A stretch of DNA of 64,000 bases from Odiellus spinosus (GCA_963920705.1 OY987227.1:620001-684000); one strand, 5' to 3'. Shown: positions 26,211 through 38,669, counted from the stretch's first letter. The notes: generated by a model from the letters alone, not told the origin. Numbers and translations are program-made.

Positions 26211-29200
26211 AAGGTTTGGGTTGAATAGTGGCTAAATTCTTAAAGAGAACCGTGTAAGCTACAAAATCAGCCCTGTGCAAATTCTAAGCACCATCAAAAA
26301 GAGCGAAAAAAATTGATTTAAAGGGAAGCTAAAGAGCCTAGAGCACTTTGCCAAAAAATGAATTTTTTCATTTGGAACTAAAACTGAGCTGGCGACTTAT
26401 CGTTAAAGGCTAGGTTTAAATCGTGGCTAAATTCTTATAGATAACCGTCTAAGCTACAAAATCAGCCTTGTGCAAATTTTAAGCAATATCAAAAAGAGCG
26501 AAAAAAATTGATTAAAAGGGAAACTAAAGAGCCTAGCGCGCCTTGCCAAAAAACTAATTTTTTAATTTTGAAATAAAACTGAGCTGACGACTTATCGTTA
26601 AAGGTTAGGGTTGAAAAGTGGCTAAATTCTTAAAGAGATCCGTCTAAGCTACAAAATCAGCCCTGTGCAAATTCTAAACCCATCAAAAAGAGTGATAAAA
26701 TATATTTAAAGGGAAACTAAAGAGCCTAGCAGGCCTTGCCAAAAATGAATTTTTTCATTTGGATCTAAAACTGAGCTGGCGACTTATCGTTGAAGGCTAG
26801 GTTTGAATCGTGGCTAAATTCTTAAAAAGAACTGTCTAAGCTAAAAAATCAGCCATGTGCAAATTCTAAGCACCATCAAAAAGAGCGAAAAAAATTGATT
26901 TAAAGGGAAACTAATGAGCCTAGCGCGATTTGCCAAAAAATGAATTTTTTAATTTGGAACTAAAACTGAGCTGGCGACTTATCGTTAAAGGCTAGGTTTG
27001 AATCGTGGCTAAATTCTTAAAGAGAACCGTCTAAGCAACAAAATCAGCCCTGTGCAAATTCTAAGCACCATCAAAAAGCGTTAAAAAATTGAATTAAAGA
27101 GAAACTAAAGAGCCTAGCGTGCTTGCCAAAAATTTTTTTTTTCATTTGGAACTAAAACTGAGCTGGCGACTTATCGTTAAAGGCTAGGGTTGAATCGTGG
27201 CTAAATTTTTAAAGAGAACCGTCTAAGCTACAAAATCAGCCCTGAGCAAATTCTAAGCAATATCAAAAAGAGCGAAAAAATTGACTTAAAGGGAAACTAA
27301 AGAGCCTGGCGCGCTTTGCCAAAAAATGCATTTTATCATTTGGAACTAAAACTGAGCCGGCGACTTATCGTTAAAGGCTAGGGTTGAAAAGTGGCTAAAT
27401 TCTTAAAAAGAACCGTCTAAGCTACAAAATCAGCCCTTTGCAAATTCTAAGCACCATCAAAAAGAGTGAAAAAATTGATTTAAAGGGAAACTAAAGAGCC
27501 TAGCGCGCCTTGGCAAAAAATGAATTTTTTCATTTGGATCTAAAACTGAGCTGGCGACTTATCGTTAAAGGCTAGGTTTGAATCGTGGCTAAATACTTAA
27601 AAAGAACCGTCTAAGCTACAAAATCAGCCCTGTGCAAATTCTAAGAACCATCAAAAAGAGCGAAAAAAATTGATTTAAAGAGAAACTAAAGAGATTAGCG
27701 CTCCTTGCCAAAAAAATAATTTTTTCATTTGGTATTAAATCTGAGCTGGCGACTTAGTGTTAAAGGCTAGGTTTGAATCGTGGCTAAATTCTTAAAGATA
27801 ATCGTCTAAGCTACAAAATCAGAACTTTGCAAAATTTAAGCACAATCAAAAAGAGTGAAAAAATTGATTTAAAGGGAAACTAAAGAGCCTAGCGCGCCTT
27901 GCCAAAAATGAATTTTTTCATTTGGATCTAAAACTGAGCTGGCGACTTTTCGTTAAATGCTACCTTTGAATCGTGGCTAAATTCATAAAGAGAACCGTCT
28001 TAGCTACAAAATCAGCCATGTACAAATTCTAAGCACCATCAAAAAGAGCGAAAAAAATTGATTTAAAGGGAAACTAAAGAGCCTAGCGCACTTTGCCAAA
28101 AAATGAATTTTTTCATTTGGAACTAAAACTGAGCTGGCGACTTATCGTTAAAGGCTAGGGTTGAATAGTGGCTAAATTCTTAAAGAGAACCGTCTAAGCT
28201 ACAAAATCAGCCCTGTGCAAATTTTAAGCGCCATCAAAAAGAGTGAAAAAATTGATTTCAAGGGAAACTAAAGAGCCTAGCGCGCCTTGCCAAAAAATGA
28301 ATTTTTTCATTTGGATCTAAAACTGAGCTGGCGACTTATCGTTAAAGGCTAGGTTTGAATCGTGGCTAAATTCTTAAAGAGAACCGTCTAAGCCTTAAAA
28401 TCAGCCCTGTGCAAATTCTAAGCACCATCAAAAAGAATGAAAAAATTGATTTAAAAGGAAACTAAAGAGCCTAGCGCGCATTGCCAAAAAATAATTTTTT
28501 CATTTGGAACTAAAACTGAGCTGGCGACTTATCGTTAAAGGCTAGGGTTTAATAGTGGCTAAATTCTTAAAGAGAACCGTCTAAGCTACAAAATCAGAAC
28601 TTTGCAAATTCTAAGCACCATCAAAAAGAGTGAAAAAATTGATTTAAAGGGAAACTAAAGAGCCTAGCGCGCCTTGCCAAAAATGATTTTTTTCATTTGG
28701 ATCTAAAACTGAGCTTGCGACTTATCGTTAAAGGCTACGTTTGAATCGTGGCTAAATTCTTAAAGAGAACCGTCTAAGCTACAAAATCAGCCATGTGCAA
28801 ATTCTAAGCACCATCAAAAAGAGCGAAAAAAATTTATTTAAAGGGAAACTAAAGAGCCTAGCGCACTTTGCCAAAAAATGAATTTTTTCATTTGGAACTA
28901 AAACTGAGCATGCGACTTGTCGTTAAAGGCTAGAGTTGAATAGTGGAAAAATTCTTAAAGAGAACCGTCTAAGCTACAAAATCAGCCCTGTGCAAATTCT
29001 AAGCACCATCAAAAAGAGTGATAAAATTGATTTCAAGGGAAACTAAAGAGCACAGCGCGTCTTGCCAAAAAAGAATTTTTTCATTTGGATCTAAAACTGA
29101 GCTGGCAACTTATCGTTAAAGCCTGGGTTTGAATCGTGGCTAAATTCTTAAAGAGAACCGTCTAAGCTACAAAATCAACCCTGTGCAAATTCTAAGCACC

Positions 29201-30026
29201 AACAAAAAGAGTGAAAAAATTGATTTAAAGGGAAACTAAAGAGCATAGCGCGCCTTGCCAAAAATGAATTTTTTCATTAGGATCTAAAACTGAGCTGGCG
29301 ACTTAACGTTAAAGGCTAGGTTTGAATCGTGGCTAAATCCTTAAAGAGAACCGTCTAAGCTTAAAAATCAGCCCTGTGCAAATTCTAAGCACCATCAAAA
29401 AGAGTGAAAAATATTGATTTAAAGGAAAACTAAAGAGCCTAGCGCGCCTTGCCAAAAATGAATTTTTCATTTGAAACTAAAACTGAGCTGGCGACTTATC
29501 GTTAAAGGCAAGGGTTGAATAGTGGCTAAATTCTTAAAGAAAACCATCTAAGCAAAAAAATCAGCCCTGTGCAAATTCTAAGCACCATCAAAAAGAGTGA
29601 AAAAATTGATTGAAAGTGAAACTAAAGAGCCTAGCGCGCCTTGCCAAAAAATGAATTTTTACATTTGGATCTAAAACTGAGCTGGCGAATTATCGTTAAC
29701 GGCTAGGTTGGAATCGTGGCTAAATTCTTAAAGAGAACCGTCTAAGCTACAAAATCAGCCCTGTGCAAATTCTAAGCACCATCAAAAAACGTGAAAAAAT
29801 TGATTTAAAGGGAAACTAAAGAGCCTAGCGCGCCTTGCCAAAAAATGAATTTTTCATTTGGAACTAAAACTGTGCTGGCGACTTATCGTTAAAGGCTAGG
29901 TTTGAATCGTTACTAAATACTTAAAAAGAACCGTCTAAGCTACAAAATCAGCCCTGTGCAAATTCTAAGCACCATCAAAAAGAGCGAAAAAAATTTATTT
30001 AAAGAGAAACTAAAGAGATTTGCGCG
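26195..30026 (-). repeat. 194-bp satellite array, reverse block (left part)
   Basis: About 20 monomers of the same satellite, read as the reverse complement (boxes such as GAGCTGGCGACTTATCG, AAAGAGCCTAGCGCGCC and CACCATCAAAAAGAG). Individual copies are rather diverged and no long near-identical internal duplication was noticed, unlike the array to the right of the transposon. The last monomer is the AAAGAG-ATTTGCGCG variant, which served as the insertion target of the next element. Confidence 0.95.
30018..30026. repeat. Left 9-bp target-site duplication
   Basis: ATTTGCGCG ends the left satellite flank. The identical 9 bp begins the right flank at 31133-31141. Unoccupied satellite copies with AAAGAGATTTGCGCGCCTTG (9-mer at 31903-31911 and 34039-34047) show the empty-site sequence. 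Confidence 0.85.
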
Positions 30027-30080
30027 GTATATTCCCATCGCGCCGAATCCCATTAGACCGAATTCCCATTAGACCGAATT
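30027..30080 (+). repeat. Left terminal inverted repeat with doubled 16-mer
   Basis: The terminal stretch 30032-30052 is the partner of 31105-31125. Immediately inside it, CCCATTAGACCGAATT occurs twice in tandem (30049-30064 and 30065-30080). Doubled subterminal motifs are common transposase-binding arrangements in DNA transposons, but binding here is only inferred. Confidence 0.8.
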
Positions 30081-30353
30081 CCGCCCAAGATTTCGATGAA
30101 ATTAGCCAAACGACGGGATTAATATTCTCCTAAACGACCGAAGCGATATTCTAACTGACCTCTCGCAAAAAATGAATATATGTATATTTTCTACTCCTCT
30201 TGTTTTTTAATAAAGGCGTTTTAATGTATTTTAAGACCATTGTATACGTCATTATATAAGTAGCAAAAATTATAAGAAAGACTTTGCGGAATATACAAGG
30301 GTTTCAAATGTGTACAGTTTCACATTGTCAAAAGTATGTTTTTCTGAATTATT

Positions 30354-30428
30354 GTTAGGCTAGGCTAGGTTAGGTTAGGTTAGGTTAGGTTAGTTTAGGT
30401 TAGGTTAGTTTAGGTTAGGTTAGGTTAG
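30354..30428 (+). repeat. TTAGG-type telomere-like tract
   Basis: About 75 bp composed mostly of GGTTA/TTAGG units with interspersed TTTAGG and CTAGG variants, inside the transposon. TTAGG is the canonical insect telomere unit. A second short run (30631-30648) starts the second 221-bp copy. The tract is short, degenerate and far from any visible chromosome end, so it is more likely a microsatellite carried by the element than a telomere. Confidence 0.85.
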
Positions 30429-30851
30429 AATAGGATAGAGGGTTTTTAATATGGAAATTTGATTAGCAAATACCCTAAAATTGCAGTTGAATCATTTTTA
30501 CTCAATGAATATGACCTAAAAATATAAAGAAAAATCGGCCATTTTATTTTTAAAGTTAAATTTCTGTGATTTAAAATTGTTTTGTTATTCTAAACATTAC
30601 ATTTTGCTTAATAATTTACCAAATATTTGGTTAGGTTAGGTTAGGTTAGAATAGGATAGAGGGTTTTTAATATGGAAATTTGAATAGCAAATACCCTAAA
30701 ATTGCAGTTGAATCATTTTTGCGCAATGAATATGACCTAAAAATATAAAGAAAAATCGGCAATTTTATTTTTAAAGTTAAATTTCTGTGATTTAAAAATG
30801 TTTTGTTATTCTAAACATTACATTTTGCTTAATAATTTACCAAATATTTGG
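30410..30851 (+). repeat. Tandem duplication, 2 x 221 bp
   Basis: Positions 30410-30630 and 30631-30851 align without net indels and with only a few substitutions (e.g. GATTAGC/GAATAGC, TTTTACTC/TTTTGCGC, AATTG/AATG context). Each copy starts with three to four TTAGG units and ends in AAATATTTGG. The TTAGG tract probably provided the homology for slippage or unequal pairing. Confidence 0.92.
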
Positions 30852-31075
30852 GTTTAGTGCTCATTTCACTAGGCCATTAAATTATTAAAAGTCAATAAGA
30901 TTTCTTGCTTCCAAAGATTGAATCTTTGCGTTCCCGGGAATTTTTTTTAATTCCATCGGGTATATTTAAGCAAAGATTCTTGTCCCAATTGACCGAATCC
31001 TAAACCTGGATAGGTGCGGGTTTTTCGGTCGAATGGGACAGTCCCATTGGATCGAATCCGCCAAAGTGCGGAGTA
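30852..31075. other. Right subterminal region of the transposon, no gene
   Basis: AT-rich sequence followed by scattered CCCATTNGACCGAA-like motifs at 30984-30997 (forward), 31024-31037 (reverse) and 31043-31056 (forward). A 67-codon open frame on the minus strand across this region is composed of terminal-repeat sequence and is not considered a gene. Confidence 0.6.
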
Positions 31076-31132
31076 ATCGGTCGAATGGGAATGCGTTCGG
31101 CCCATTGGGATTCGGCGCAATGGAACTGAAGC
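31076..31132 (-). repeat. Right terminal inverted repeat
   Basis: The reverse complement begins GCTTCAGTTCCATTGCGCCG and continues into AATCCCAATGGGCCGAA, matching the left end with several mismatches. A further reverse CCCATTCGACCGAT motif lies at 31076-31089. The divergence between the ends suggests an old or relaxed element. Confidence 0.78.
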
Positions 31133-31141
31133 ATTTGCGCG
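31133..31141. repeat. Right 9-bp target-site duplication
   Basis: ATTTGCGCG, identical to 30018-30026, followed by the expected satellite continuation CCTTGCC. Confidence 0.85.
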
Positions 31142-31349
31142 CCTTGCCAAAAAAATAATTTTTTCATTTGGAACTAAAACTGACCTGGCGACTTATTGTT
31201 AAAGGCAAGGGTTGAATAGTGGCTAAATTCTTAAAGAGAACCGTCTAAGCTAAATAATCAGCCCTGTGCAAATTCTAAGCACCATCAAAAAGAGCGAAAA
31301 AAATTGATTTAAAGGGAAACTAAAGAGCCTAGCGCCTTGCCTAAAAATA

Positions 31350-34300
31350 ATTTTTTCATTTGGAACTAAAACTGAGCTGGCGACTTATCGTTAAAGGCTA
31401 GGTTTGAATCGTTACTAAATACTTAAAAAGAACCGTCTAAGCTACAAAATCAGCCCTGTGCAAATTCTAAGCACCATCAAAAAGAGCGAAAAAAATTGAT
31501 TTAAAGGGAAACTAAAGAGCCTAGCGCCTTGCCTAAAAATAATTTTTTCATTTGGAACTAAAACTGAGCTGGCGACTTAACGTTAAAGGCTAGGGTTGAA
31601 TTGTGGCTAAATTCTTAAAGAGAACCGTCTAAGCTACAAAATCACCCCTCTGCAAATTCTAAGCACCATCAAAAAACGTGAAAAAATTGATTTAAAGGGA
31701 AACTAAAGAGCCTAGCGCGCCTTGCCAAAAATGAATTTTTCATTTGGAACTAAAACTGAGCTGGCGACTTATCGTTAAAGTCTAGGTTTGAATCGTGGCT
31801 AAATACTTAAAAAGAACCGTCTAAGCTACAAAATCAGCCCTGTGCAAATTCTAAGCACCATCAAAAAGAGAGAAAATAATTATTTAAATAGAACCTAAAG
31901 AGATTTGCGCGCCTTGCCAAAAAAAGAATTTTTTCATTTGGAACTAAAACTGAGCTGGCGACTTATCGTTAAAGGCAAGGGTTGAATCGTGGCTAAATAT
32001 TTAAAGAGAACCGTCTAAGCTACAAAATCAGCCCTGAGCAAATTCTAAGCACCATCAAAAAGAGCGAAAAAAATGATTTAAAGTGAAACTAAAGAGCCTA
32101 CCGTGCCTTGCCAAAAAAAAGAATTTTTTCATTTGGATCTAAAACTGAGCTGGCGACTTATCGTTAAAGGCTAGGTTTGAATCGTGGCTAAATTCTTAAA
32201 GAGAACCGTCTATGCTACAAAATCAGCCATGTGCAAATTCTAAGCACCATCAAAAAGAGCGAAAAAAATTGAATTAAATGGAAACTAAAGAGCCTAGCGC
32301 GCCTTGCCAAAAAATATTTTTTTCATTTGGAACTAAAACTGAGCTGGCGACTTGTCGTTAAAGGCAAGGGTTGAATAGTGGCTAAATTCTTAAAGAGAAC
32401 CGTCTAAGCTAAATAATCAGCCCTGTGCAAATTCTAAGCACCATCAAAAAGAGCAAAAAAAAATTGATTTAAAGGGAAACTAAAGAGCCTAGCGCCTTGC
32501 CTAAAAATAATTTTTTCATTTGGAACTAAAACTGAGCTGGCGACTTATCGTTAAAGGGTAGGGTTGAATCGTGGCTAAATATTTAAAGAGAACCGTCTAA
32601 GCTACAAAATCAGCCCTGAGCAAATTCTAAGCACCATCAAAAAGAGCGAAAAAAATGATTTAAAGTGAAACTAAAGAGCCTACCGTGCCTTGCCAAAAAA
32701 AAAGAATTTTTTCATTTGGATCTAAAACTGAGCTGGCGACTTATCGTTAAAGGCTAGGTTTGAATCGTGGCTAAATTCTTAAAGAGAACCGTCTAAGCTA
32801 CAAAATCAGCCATGTGCAAATTCTAAGCACCATCAAAGAGAGCGAAAAAATTGAATTAAATGGAAACTAAAGAGCCTAGCGCGCCTTGCAAATTTTTTTT
32901 TTTTCATTTGGAACTAAAACTGAGCTGGCGACTTATCGTTAAAGGGTAGGGTTGAATCGTGGCTAAATATTTAAAGAGAACCGTCTAAGCTACAAAATCA
33001 GCCCTGAGCAAATTCTAAGCACCATCAAAAAGAGCGAAAAAAATGATTTAAAGTGAAACTAAAGAGCCTACCGTGCCTTGCCAAAAAAAAAGAATTTTTT
33101 CATTTGGATCTAAAACTGAGCTGGCGACTTATCGTTAAAGGCTAGGTTTGAATCGTGGCTAAATTCTTAAAGAGAACCGTCTAAGCTACAAAATCAGCCA
33201 TGTGCAAATTCTAAGCACCATCAAAGAGAGCGAAAAAAATTGAATTAAATGGAAACTAAAGAGCCTAGCGCGCCTTGCAAAATTTTTTTTTTCATTTGGA
33301 ACTAAAACTGAGCTGGCGACTTATCGTTAAAGGGAGGGGTTGAATCGTGGCTAAATATTTAAAGAGAACCGTCTAAGCTACAAAATCAGCCCTGAGCAAA
33401 TTCTAAGCACCATCAAAAAGAGCGAAAAAAATGGTTTAAAGTGAAACTAAAGAGCCTACCGTGCCTTGCCAAAAAAAAGAATTTTTTCATTTGGATCTAA
33501 AACTGAGCTGACGACTTATCGTTAAAGGCTAGGTTTGAATCGTGGCTAAATTCTTAAAGAGAACCGTCTAAGCTACAAAATCAGCCATGTGTAAATTCTA
33601 AGCACCATCAAAAAGAGCGAAAACAATTGAATTAAATGGAAACTAAAAAGCCTAGCGCGCCTTGCCAAAAAATATTTTTTTTCATTTGGAACTAAAACTG
33701 AGCTGGCGACTTATCGTTAAAGGCAAGGGTTGAATAGTGGCTAAGTTCTTAAAGAGAACCGTCTAAGCTAAATAATCAGCCCTGTGAAAATTCTAAGCAC
33801 CATCAAAAAACGTGAAAAAATTGATTTAAAGGGAAACTAAAGAGCCTAGCGAGCCTTGCCAAAAAATATTTTTTTCATTTGGAACTAAAACTGAGCTGGC
33901 GACTTATCGTTAAAGGCTAGGTTTGAATAGTGGCTAAATTCTTAGAGAGAACCGTCTAAGCTAAAAAATCAGCCCTGTGCAAATTCTAAGCACCATCAAA
34001 AAGAGCGAAAAAAAATTATTTAAAGAGAAACTAAAGAGATTTGCGCGCCTTGAGAAAATTTTTTTTTTTTCATTTGGAACTAAAACTGAGCTGGCGACTT
34101 ATCGTTAAAGGCAAGGGTTGAATAGTGGCTAAGTTCTTAAAGAGAACCATCTAAGCTAAATAATCAGCCCTGTGCAAATTCTAAGCCCCATCAAAAAACG
34201 TGAAAAAATTGATTTAAAGGGAAACTAAAGAGCCTAGCGAGCCTTGCCAAAATTTTTTTTTTTTCATTTGGAACTAAAACTGAGCTGGCGACTTATCGCT

Positions 34301-37300
34301 AAAGGCTAGGTTTGAATAGTGGCTAAATTCTTAAAGAGAACCGTCTAAGCTACAAAATCAGCCCTGAGCAAATTCTAAGCACCATCAAAAAGAGCGAAAA
34401 AAGTTGATTTAAAGGGAAACTAAAGAGCCTTGCGCCTTGCCTAAAAATATTTTTTTCATTTGGAACTAAAACTGAGCTGGCGACTTATCGTTAAATTGTA
34501 GGGTTGAATCGTGGCTAAATATTTAAAGAGAAACGTCTAAGCTACAAAATCAGACCTGAGCAAATTCTAAGCACCATCAAAAAGAGCGAAAAAAATGATT
34601 TAAAGTGAAACTAAAGAGCCTACCGTGCCTTGCCAAAAAAAAAAGAATTTTTTCATTTGAATCTAAAACTGAGCTGGCGACTTATCGTTAAAGGGTAGGG
34701 TTGAATCGTGGCTAAATATTTAAAGAGAACCGTCTAAGCTACAAAATCAGCCCTGTGCAAATTCTAAACACCATCTAAAAGAGCGAAAAAAATTTATTTA
34801 AAGAGAAACTAAAGAGCCTAGCGCACTTTGCCAAAAAATGAATTTTTTCATTTGGAACTAAAACTGAGCTGGCGACTTATCGTTAAAGACTAGGTTTGAA
34901 TCGTGGCTAAATTCTTAAAGAGAACCGTCTAAGCTTCAAAATCAGACTTGTGCAAATTCTAAGCACCATCAAAAAGAGTGAAAAAAAAAAAGATTTAAAG
35001 GGAAACTAAAGAGCCTGGCGCGCCATGCCAAAAAAATGAATTTTTTCATTTCGAACTAAAACTGAGCGGGCGGTTTATCGTTAAAGGCTAGGGTTGAATA
35101 GTGGCTAAATTCTTAAAGAAAACCGTCTAAGCAAAAAAATCAGCCCTGTGCAAATTCTAAGCACCATCAAAAAGAGTGAAAAAATTGATTTAAAGGGAAA
35201 CTTAAGAGCCCAGCGCGCCTTGCCAAAAATATTTTTTTCATTTGGAACTAAAACTGAGCTGGCGACTTATCGTTAAAGGCTAGGTTTCAATCGTGGCTAA
35301 ATACTTAAAAAGAACCGTCTAAGCTACAAGATCAGCCCTGAGCAAATTCTAAGCACCATCAAAAAGAGCAAAAAAAATTGAATTAAATGGAAACTAAAGA
35401 GCCTAGCGCGCCTTGCCAAAAAATGAATTTTTCATTTGGAACTAAAACTGAGCTGGCGACTTATCGTTAAAGGCTAGGTTTGAATCGTTACTAAATACTT
35501 AAAAAGAACCGTCTAAGCTACAAAATCAGCCCTGTGCAAATTCTAAGCACCATCAAAAAGAGCGAAAAAAATTGATTTAAAGGGAAACTAAAGAGCCTAG
35601 CGCCTTGCCTAAAAATAATTTTTTCATTTGGAACTAAAACTGAGCTGGCGACTTAACGTTAAAGGCTAGGGTTGAATTGTGGCTAAATTCTTAAAGAGAA
35701 CCGTCTAAGCTACAAAATCACCCCTCTGCAAATTCTAAGCACCATCAAAAAACGTGAAAAAATTGATTTAAAGGGAAACTAAAGAGCCTAGCGCGCCTTG
35801 CCAAAAATGAATTTTTCATTTGGAACTAAAACTGAGCTGGCGACTTATCGTTAAAGTCTAGGTTTGAATCGTGGCTAAATACTTAAAAAGAACCGTCTAA
35901 GCTACAAAATCAGCCCTGTGCAAATTCTAAGCACCATCAAAAAGAGAGAAAATAATTATTTAAATAGAACCTAAAGAGATTTGCGCGCCTTGCCAAAAAA
36001 AGAATTTTTTCATTTGGAACTAAAACTGAGCTGGCGACTTATCGTTAAAGGCAAGGGTTGAATCGTGGCTAAATATTTAAAGAGAACCGTCTAAGCTACA
36101 AAATCAGCCCTGAGCAAATTCTAAGCACCATCAAAAAGAGCGAAAAAAATGATTTAAAGTGAAACTAAAGAGCCTACCGTGCCTTGCCAAAAAAAAGAAT
36201 TTTTTCATTTGGATCTAAAACTGAGCTGGCGACTTATCGTTAAAGGCTAGGTTTGAATCGTGGCTAAATTCTTAAAGAGAACCGTCTATGCTACAAAATC
36301 AGCCATGTGCAAATTCTAAGCACCATCAAAAAGAGCGAAAAAAATTGAATTAAATGGAAACTAAAGAGCCTAGCGCGCCTTGCCAAAAAATATTTTTTTC
36401 ATTTGGAACTAAAACTGAGCTGGCGACTTGTCGTTAAAGGCAAGGGTTGAATAGTGGCTAAATTCTTAAAGAGAACCGTCTAAGCTAAATAATCAGCCCT
36501 GTGCAAATTCTAAGCACCATCAAAAAGAGCAAAAAAAATTGATTTAAAGGGAAACTAAAGAGCCTAGCGCCTTGCCTAAAAATAATTTTTTCATTTGGAA
36601 CTAAAACTGAGCTGGCGACTTATCGTTAAAGGGTAGGGTTGAATCGTGGCTAAATATTTAAAGAGAACCGTCTAAGCTACAAAATCAGCCCTGAGCAAAT
36701 TCTAAGCACCATCAAAAAGAGCGAAAAAAATGATTTAAAGTGAAACTAAAGAGCCTACCGTGCCTTGCCAAAAAAAAAGAATTTTTTCATTTGGATCTAA
36801 AACTGAGCTGGCGACTTATCGTTAAAGGCTAGGTTTGAATCGTGGCTAAATTCTTAAAGAGAACCGTCTAAGCTACAAAATCAGCCATGTGCAAATTCTA
36901 AGCACCATCAAAGAGAGCGAAAAAATTGAATTAAATGGAAACTAAAGAGCCTAGCGCGCCTTGCAAATTTTTTTTTTTTCATTTGGAACTAAAACTGAGC
37001 TGGCGACTTATCGTTAAAGGGTAGGGTTGAATCGTGGCTAAATATTTAAAGAGAACCGTCTAAGCTACAAAATCAGCCCTGAGCAAATTCTAAGCACCAT
37101 CAAAAAGAGCGAAAAAAATGATTTAAAGTGAAACTAAAGAGCCTACCGTGCCTTGCCAAAAAAAAAGAATTTTTTCATTTGGATCTAAAACTGAGCTGGC
37201 GACTTATCGTTAAAGGCTAGGTTTGAATCGTGGCTAAATTCTTAAAGAGAACCGTCTAAGCTACAAAATCAGCCATGTGCAAATTCTAAGCACCATCAAA

Positions 37301-38150
37301 GAGAGCGAAAAAAATTGAATTAAATGGAAACTAAAGAGCCTAGCGCGCCTTGCAAAATTTTTTTTTTCATTTGGAACTAAAACTGAGCTGGCGACTTATC
37401 GTTAAAGGGAGGGGTTGAATCGTGGCTAAATATTTAAAGAGAACCGTCTAAGCTACAAAATCAGCCCTGAGCAAATTCTAAGCACCATCAAAAAGAGCGA
37501 AAAAAATGGTTTAAAGTGAAACTAAAGAGCCTACCGTGCCTTGCCAAAAAAAAGAATTTTTTCATTTGGATCTAAAACTGAGCTGACGACTTATCGTTAA
37601 AGGCTAGGTTTGAATCGTGGCTAAATTCTTAAAGAGAACCGTCTAAGCTACAAAATCAGCCATGTGTAAATTCTAAGCACCATCAAAAAGAGCGAAAACA
37701 ATTGAATTAAATGGAAACTAAAAAGCCTAGCGCGCCTTGCCAAAAAATATTTTTTTTCATTTGGAACTAAAACTGAGCTGGCGACTTATCGTTAAAGGCA
37801 AGGGTTGAATAGTGGCTAAGTTCTTAAAGAGAACCGTCTAAGCTAAATAATCAGCCCTGTGAAAATTCTAAGCACCATCAAAAAACGTGAAAAAATTGAT
37901 TTAAAGGGAAACTAAAGAGCCTAGCGAGCCTTGCCAAAAAATATTTTTTTCATTTGGAACTAAAACTGAGCTGGCGACTTATCGTTAAAGGCTAGGTTTG
38001 AATAGTGGCTAAATTCTTAGAGAGAACCGTCTAAGCTAAAAAATCAGCCCTGTGCAAATTCTAAGCACCATCAAAAAGAGCGAAAAAAAATTATTTAAAG
38101 AGAAACTAAAGAGATTTGCGCGCCTTGAGAAAAATTTTTTTTTTTCATTT
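31350..38150 (-). repeat. 2.7-kb block duplicated at 4076-bp offset
   Basis: About 31350-34070 (14 monomers) is repeated nearly base for base at about 35430-38150. Checked anchors are GTTGAATTGTGG at 31595 and 35671 (4076 bp) and GGGTAGGGTTGAATCG at 32556 and 36631 (4075 bp). The offset equals 21 monomers. The copies separate after CTTGAGAAAA and the T tract at about 34070 and 38150, where the first continues into GGCAAGGGTTG and the second into GGCTAGGTTTCAATC. The intervening 1.36 kb (7 monomers) is not part of the duplicate. The few differences are mostly in A/T tract length. Confidence 0.9.
32556..33700 (-). repeat. Dimeric 388-bp higher-order repeat
   Basis: Two alternating monomer types, one with GGGTAGGGTTG, CCTGAGCAAATT and CCTACCGTGCC, the other with GCCATGTGCAAATT and ATTGAATTAAATGG, repeat with anchors at 32556, 32944 and 33332, two exact 388-bp steps. 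The third copy reads GGGAGGGGTTG. The whole dimer run is carried along in the larger duplication, with its counterpart starting at 36631. Confidence 0.88.
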
Positions 38151-38669
38151 GGAACTAAAACTGAGCTGGCGACTTATCGTTAAAGGCTAGGTTTCAATCG
38201 TGGCTAAATACTTAAAAAGAACCGTCTAAGCTACAAGATCAGCCCTGTGCAAATTCTAAGCACCATCAAAAAGAGCAAAAAAAATTGAATTAAATGGAAA
38301 CTAAAGAGCCTAGCGCGCCTTGCCAAAAAAATGAATTTTTCATTTGGAACTAAAACTGAGCTGGCGACTTATCGTTAAAGGCTAGGTTTGAATCGTGGGT
38401 AAATGCTTAAATAGAACCGTCTAAGCCTCAAAATCAGCCCTGTGCAAATTCTATGCACCATCAAAAAGAGTGAAAAAAATGAATTAAAGGGAAACTAAAG
38501 AGCCTAGCGCGCCTTGCCAAAAAAATGAATTTTTTCATTTGGAACTAAAACTGAGCTGGCGAATTATCGTTAAAGGCTAGGTTTGAATCGTAACTAAATT
38601 CTTAAAGAAAACCGTCTAAGCTACAAAATCAGCCCTTTGCAAATTCTAAGCACTATCAAAAAGAGTGAA

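Larger units (their letters stand above)
30027..31132. mobile_element. 1106-bp non-autonomous TIR DNA transposon
   Basis: This segment is unrelated to the satellite and sits between 9-bp direct repeats. Its ends are imperfect inverted repeats: TTCCCATCGCGCCGAATCCC on the left (from 30032) pairs with the reverse complement of 31105-31125 on the right, and both ends start with G. Copies of a CCCATTNGACCGAA-like motif lie near both ends. The middle is AT-rich and holds a TTAGG-like tract and a 2 x 221 bp duplication. No open frame resembles a transposase, so mobilisation would need an enzyme in trans. A 9-bp target duplication is typical of Mutator-like elements, and that is the best guess; hAT (8 bp) is less likely, and no family is recognised from the terminal sequence. 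Confidence 0.85.

Noticed and set aside
30354..30428. A chromosome end or true interstitial telomere
   Set aside because: The TTAGG tract is about 75 bp, degenerate, and lies wholly inside a transposon with target duplications; satellite continues on both sides.
30947..31150. 67-codon open frame on the minus strand
   Set aside because: It consists of the transposon's right terminal and subterminal repeat and runs from satellite sequence across the element edge; the product has no recognisable domain.
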